Origin: Aminomonas paucivorans DSM 12260
GTDB lineage: Bacteria > Synergistota > Synergistia > Synergistales > Synergistaceae
Length of the DNA stretch: 64,000 nt
Direction: 5' to 3'
Assembly (NCBI RefSeq): GCF_000165795.1
Contig: NZ_CM001022.1
Coordinates: 930,001 to 994,000, forward strand
Both the position numbers and the translations under genes were made by a program. Below, in pieces: positions 60,380 to 64,000 of this stretch; positions within the stretch are counted from its first letter, which is position 1; each line of letters begins with the position of its first letter. The notes below the pieces were generated by a model. It searched no databases. It was given only the letters and a program-made list of their open reading frames with translations, and was not told where the DNA came from.

Positions 60380-61645
60380 ATGTCCCTGAGGCGTGGGCTC
60401 TTCCGGGCGGCCTCCCAGGGGCTCTTCTCCGCCGCCGGTCCCTGGTTGCGGCGGCGCTACGCCCAGGGGTTCCCGGAGCGCACGGGACGGATCGAGGGGC
60501 CACTGTCCTCTTCCCGGAGGGGAAAACCCTTGTGGGTGCACGCGGTCTCCGTGGGGGAGGTCCAGGCGGCCTACCCCTTCGTCCTGGCGGCCCGACGGGA
60601 CGGCTACGACGGCCCCCTGGTGCTGTCCACCATCACCGAGACGGGGCGCTCCATGGCCCTGCGCCTCCTGGGGGACCAGCTGGATCGGGTGCTGCGCTAT
60701 CCCTGGGACGCCCCCTCCTACGTGCGCCGGGCCCTGGACGCCCTGGACCCCTGGGGCTACGTCACCTTCGAGACGGAGCTGTGGCCGGTGCTCCTCTGGG
60801 AGCTTCAGGACCGGGGGATCCCCTCCTTCCTGGCCAACGGTCGCCTTTCCCTTCGCTCCTGGGGGCGCATGACCCGCACCCGCCGTTTCTGGGGGGACGT
60901 GCTGGGGGCCCTTTCCGCCTGCCTCGTCCGGGAGGAGGCGGACGCCGCCCGCTTCCGGGACCTGGGGGTTTCGCCGGACCGGCTCCACGTTTTGGGGGAC
61001 TGCAAGGTGGACGCCCTCTTCCAGCGCCGGGCCGCCTCGGACCCCGGGGAGTGGAGGCGGCTCCTGGGGGGGGCGGGGCCCCTTCTGGTGGCGGGAAGCA
61101 CCCACGAGGGAGAGGAGGCGGCGGTGTGCGAGGCCTTCTCCCGGGTGCGCCGTCGGGTCCCCGGTGCCCGGCTGCTCTGGGCGCCTCGACACCCCCAGAG
61201 GGCCGGAGCCTGTCTGGAGCGGGCCCGGGAGGTCGGCGCCGCTTCCCTGTTCTCCCAAAGGGAGGCGGACTGGACTATACTCGTTCTGGACGTGGTGGGG
61301 GTGCTCTTCGACCTCTACGGCATCGCCGACGGGGCCTTCGTGGGGGGCAGCCTGGTCCCCCGAGGGGGGCAGAACCTCATGGAGCCTGCGGTGTGGGGAG
61401 TACCCATCCTCCACGGTCCCCACATGGAGGATTTCCAGAGCGTCGCGACGGACCTGGACCGGGAGGGCCTGTCCCGGGAGGTCCGGGGGACGGAGGACCT
61501 GGAGCAGGGGTTCCTCTCCGTCCTGGAAGGGGGCTTCTTCCCCCATCCCGGAGCTACGGAGCGTTACTTCGCCCCGCGCATCGGGGCGGCGACCCGAACC
61601 TGGGGGGTCGTGAAGCGTCTTGCGGGGCAGGACAACGGCTGGTGA
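60380..61645 (+). CDS. waaA: Kdo transferase WaaA (KdtA)
   Basis: WaaA transfers Kdo from CMP-Kdo to the lipid A precursor at the inner membrane. The 421-residue GT-B protein has an N-terminal anchor region, the motif HAVSVGEVQAAYPFVLAARR with the conserved base glutamate, VTFETELWPVLLWEL and a C-terminal half with VAGSTHEGEEAAV and GGSLVPRGGQNLMEPAVWGVPILHGPHMEDF. The start at ATG 60380 is best supported by the MSLRRGLF opening. If Kdo8N is made, this enzyme would have to accept it. Confidence 0.94.
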   Translation: MSLRRGLFRAASQGLFSAAGPWLRRRYAQGFPERTGRIEGPLSSSRRGKPLWVHAVSVGEVQAAYPFVLAARRDGYDGPLVLSTITETGRSMALRLLGDQLDRVLRYPWDAPSYVRRALDALDPWGYVTFETELWPVLLWELQDRGIPSFLANGRLSLRSWGRMTRTRRFWGDVLGALSACLVREEADAARFRDLGVSPDRLHVLGDCKVDALFQRRAASDPGEWRRLLGGAGPLLVAGSTHEGEEAAVCEAFSRVRRRVPGARLLWAPRHPQRAGACLERAREVGAASLFSQREADWTILVLDVVGVLFDLYGIADGAFVGGSLVPRGGQNLMEPAVWGVPILHGPHMEDFQSVATDLDREGLSREVRGTEDLEQGFLSVLEGGFFPHPGATERYFAPRIGAATRTWGVVKRLAGQDNGW

Positions 61646-61704
61646 CACGGAGGCCCGGACGCACGGCTTGCCAGGGCCCAAACTCACATGAGGTGGTGTG
61701 CGTG

Positions 61705-62859
61705 ATGTTCGACATGACATGGACCGGTCGGGTGCGCTTCGGGGCGGGCGTTTCGGCGCAGGTGGGCGAGCTGCTTCGCTCCCTGGGGGCGGAACGGGTC
61801 GTGGTGGTCACCGACGAGAACATGGAGCGCCTGGGAACGGCGGATCGGATCTGCGCCCATCTGGAGGCGGCGGAGGTGCATTCCTGCGTCTTCGCCGGGG
61901 TGGAGCCGGAACCCTCCGTGGAGACCACCGACGCGGTGGCGGAGCTGGCCCGGGAGCACGACTGCCAGGCGGTGGTCGGCCTGGGCGGGGGAAGCTGCAT
62001 GGACGTGGCCAAGGCGGTGAGCATCCTCATCACCAACCAGGGCAGCGCGGCGGCCTACCAGGGGCAGGGGCTGGTGAAGGTCCCGGGAGTGCCCAAGGTC
62101 ATGATTCCCACCACCGCCGGGACCGGTTCGGAGGTTACCTCCACCGCCGTGCTCAGCCGCAAGGGCGACGGCTTCAAGGGGAGCATCAGCGACGACCGGC
62201 TCCGTCCGGACTACAGCTTCCTGGACCCGGAGCTGACCTTCACCATGCCCCCGAAGGTCACCGCCTCCACGGGGATGGACGCCCTGGTGCACGCCCTGGA
62301 AGGCTACACCGGCCGACAGGCCAGCCCCTTCAGCGATCTTTTCGCCCGGGAGGCTCTGACCCGCATCGGCAAGTGGCTGCGCATCGCCACCTGGAACGGC
62401 AAGGACCTGGAGGCGCGCAGCGAGATGCTCCTGGCCTCCTTCTACGCCGGGGTCACCCTGGCCAACGCCGGGGTGGGGGCCTGCCACGCCCTGGCCTATC
62501 CCCTGGGCGGCTCCTTCGGGGTGGGGCACGGCTGCTGCAACGCCCTGATGCTCCCCTACGTGGTGCGGTACAACGTCCCCGCCCGGAGCGACCGGTACGC
62601 CCAGGCTGCGGCCTGGCTCGGCCTGGGCACCGAGGGATGGCCGGATCGGGAGGCCGCCCTGGCCTGCGCCGAGGGGCTGGAGGACCTGGTGGAGGATCTC
62701 TCCCTGCCCCGGAAGCTCTCTGCCCTCAAGGCGGGCATCGAGGAGAAGCACTTCGACGCCCTGGCGGAGGTGGCCCTGGGGATGGCCGATTTCCTGGAGA
62801 ACAACCCCAGGCCCCTGGACAAGAAGGCCTGCATCGTCCTGTACAAGGAGGCGTTCTGA
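61705..62859 (+). CDS. kdnB: Group III metal-dependent alcohol dehydrogenase, probable Kdo 8-oxidase KdnB
   Basis: The 384-residue product is a group III alcohol dehydrogenase. It has the NAD motif GLGGGSCMDVAKA, the segment TTAGTGSEVT and the metal ligands D192, H196, H261 and H275, spaced as in FucO. Family members oxidise diverse alcohols. Position directly after waaA and before a DegT-type aminotransferase suggests KdnB, which in Shewanella oxidises C8 of Kdo before amination. The enzyme class is secure; the specific role is inferred. ATG 61705 follows AGGTGGT. A short 59-base spacer separates it from waaA. Confidence 0.85.
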   Translation: MFDMTWTGRVRFGAGVSAQVGELLRSLGAERVVVVTDENMERLGTADRICAHLEAAEVHSCVFAGVEPEPSVETTDAVAELAREHDCQAVVGLGGGSCMDVAKAVSILITNQGSAAAYQGQGLVKVPGVPKVMIPTTAGTGSEVTSTAVLSRKGDGFKGSISDDRLRPDYSFLDPELTFTMPPKVTASTGMDALVHALEGYTGRQASPFSDLFAREALTRIGKWLRIATWNGKDLEARSEMLLASFYAGVTLANAGVGACHALAYPLGGSFGVGHGCCNALMLPYVVRYNVPARSDRYAQAAAWLGLGTEGWPDREAALACAEGLEDLVEDLSLPRKLSALKAGIEEKHFDALAEVALGMADFLENNPRPLDKKACIVLYKEAF

Positions 62860-62863
62860 CGCC

Positions 62864-64000
62864 ATGCCGGGTTCCGAGCTGTTCGACCAGAGGGAGATCG
62901 ACGCCGTCGCGGACGTGCTGCGTCGGCGGGTGGTGCACCGGTACTCCTACCAGGGGGTCCGGGAGGGCATCTACCGGGTGGAGGAGTTCGAACGGGCGGT
63001 GGCGGAGAAGTATGGGGCCCGGTACGCCCTTGCGGTCTCCAACGGCAGCGCCGCCCTCTACGTGGCCCTCAAGGCCATGGGCATCGGCCCGGGGGACGAG
63101 GTCGTCACCACCCCCTTCACCTTCATCGCCAGCGTGGAGGCCATCCTGGAGTGCGGCGCCGTGCCGGTGCTGGGGGAGATCGATGAGAGTCTGAACCTGG
63201 ACCCCTGCTCCGCGGCGGACTGCATCACCCACCGGACCAAGGCGGTCATGCCGGTGCACATGTTCGGCGGCGCGGCGGACATGGATGCCTTCAAAACCCT
63301 CTGCGACGAGGAGGGGGTCCATCTCTTCGAGGACTCCTGTCAGGCCATGGGGGCCACCTTCCGGGGCCGGGCCTGCGGCACCCTGGGGAAGTGGGGCACC
63401 TTCAGCCTGGACCCCAACAAGATCGTCACCGTGGGGGAGGGCGGCCTGATCCTCACGGACGACGAGGACCTCTGCCGGCGCATGGAGACCTACCACGACC
63501 ACGGACACCTGCACGACAAGGGCATCGACCGGGGGGCGGAGCGCAAGGCTTGCCTGGGCTTCAACTTCCGCATGAGCGAGATCCAGGGCGCCCTGGGGCT
63601 GGTGGGGTTGGACAAGCTGGACGGGGCCATCTCCCGCCTGCGGTCCACCCGGGACCGGGTTCTGGAGGCGGTGTCCGATACGGGGCTGGTCACCCGCAGG
63701 CTTCCCGACCCGACGGGGGACATTGCCACCCAGATCGTCTTCCTCCTCCCCGACGGGACCAAGGCCCGAGCCTTCCAGGCGGCCGCCAGGGAGGCGGGCT
63801 TCGGCTGCGGCATCCTGAGCGACAACACCTGGCACTACGCCCGGCACTGGGAGACCCTGCGGGAGGGAAGCACCTACAGCCGGGTGCGCTGCCCCTACGA
63901 CTGTCCCCACGCGGACGACGTCCCGGCCTACCGGCCCTCCGAGTGGCCCGTCACCCACTCCATCCTGGAGCGGGCGGCGATGTTCGGCCTGGACATCCTC
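62864..64000 (+). CDS. kdnA: DegT/DnrJ-type aminotransferase, probable Kdo8N transaminase KdnA, 3' end outside the window
   Basis: The frame is open for 379 codons to the window edge. The product is a PLP-dependent sugar aminotransferase with SNGSAALYVALKAMGIGPGDEVV, the acid pair region EDSCQAMG (D157, Q160) and the Schiff-base lysine K186 in SLDPNKIVTVGEGG. The opening MPGSELF and the segments DHGHLHDKGIDRGAE and NTWHYARHW resemble, from memory, the KdnA family of Shewanella, which converts 8-oxo-Kdo to 8-amino-Kdo. It begins four bases after the dehydrogenase gene. Other DegT-family roles remain possible until compared directly. Confidence 0.82.
   Translation, partial: MPGSELFDQREIDAVADVLRRRVVHRYSYQGVREGIYRVEEFERAVAEKYGARYALAVSNGSAALYVALKAMGIGPGDEVVTTPFTFIASVEAILECGAVPVLGEIDESLNLDPCSAADCITHRTKAVMPVHMFGGAADMDAFKTLCDEEGVHLFEDSCQAMGATFRGRACGTLGKWGTFSLDPNKIVTVGEGGLILTDDEDLCRRMETYHDHGHLHDKGIDRGAERKACLGFNFRMSEIQGALGLVGLDKLDGAISRLRSTRDRVLEAVSDTGLVTRRLPDPTGDIATQIVFLLPDGTKARAFQAAAREAGFGCGILSDNTWHYARHWETLREGSTYSRVRCPYDCPHADDVPAYRPSEWPVTHSILERAAMFGLDIL

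Noticed and set aside
1-64000. CRISPR arrays, rRNA genes, prophage or plasmid replication genes
   Set aside because: No regularly spaced repeats, rRNA segments, integrases or phage structural genes were seen. The only mobile DNA is the ISL3-type element.

Overview
The window is a nearly gapless 64 kb stretch of GC-rich bacterial chromosome (roughly two thirds G+C). Every recognised gene lies on the + strand except the transposase of one insertion sequence. It joins two gene sets that rarely sit together. The first is a Firmicutes-style fla/che block, opened by hslU and codY in the same order as in Bacillus subtilis. The second is a complete lipid A/Kdo assembly block of a diderm. This combination, a FliY-type switch protein and the high GC point to the Synergistota (Aminomonas/Thermanaerovibrio-like anaerobes). 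That placement is an inference from content, not from a database search.

Layout: 1-2314 holds the 3' part of hslU and codY. 2381-12525 holds flgB, flgC, fliE, fliF, fliG, fliH, fliI, fliJ, a lytic transglycosylase, a MotE-like protein, fliK and flgD. 12675-16078 is the hook gene flgE, split by a 1416-bp ISL3-type insertion sequence (13011-14426) with near-perfect 24-bp terminal repeats and an 8-bp target duplication. The middle of flgE is also strikingly AT-rich. 16187-24383 carries flbD, motA, motB, fliL, fliM, fliY, cheY, fliO, fliP, fliQ, fliR and flhB. 24404-35710 carries flhA, flhF, flhG, a PilZ protein, cheB, cheA, cheC, cheD, an unknown membrane-anchored protein and the flagellar sigma factor. 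35725-38896 has fapA and three unknown small genes. 38928-41326 has an S1-domain protein, a DUF501 protein with a terminator-like hairpin in its first codons, and argH. 41388-41631 has tRNA-Lys, tRNA-Glu and tRNA-Thr between a sigma-70-like promoter and an intrinsic terminator.

From 41761 onward the window concerns the envelope: a histidine phosphatase, an alternative sigma factor followed by a single-pass membrane protein, bamA, an unknown outer-membrane-like protein, then lpxD, lpxC, fabZ, lpxA, kdsC, lptF, lpxI, lpxB, msbA, a fused lpxK/LpxB-like gene, kdsB, kdsA, kdsD and waaA. The last two genes are a group III metal-dependent alcohol dehydrogenase and a DegT-type aminotransferase that runs off the right edge. 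Their position after the Kdo genes and their sequence features fit KdnB and KdnA, which make 8-amino-3,8-dideoxy-manno-octulosonate (Kdo8N) in Shewanella. The block could therefore build lipid A, make and activate Kdo or its 8-amino form, attach it and flip the product.

Most genes overlap their neighbours by 1-20 bases or are separated by a few bases, so long co-transcribed units are likely. No gene-free stretch exceeds 300 bases; the longest (3205-3449) holds two terminators and promoter-like elements.
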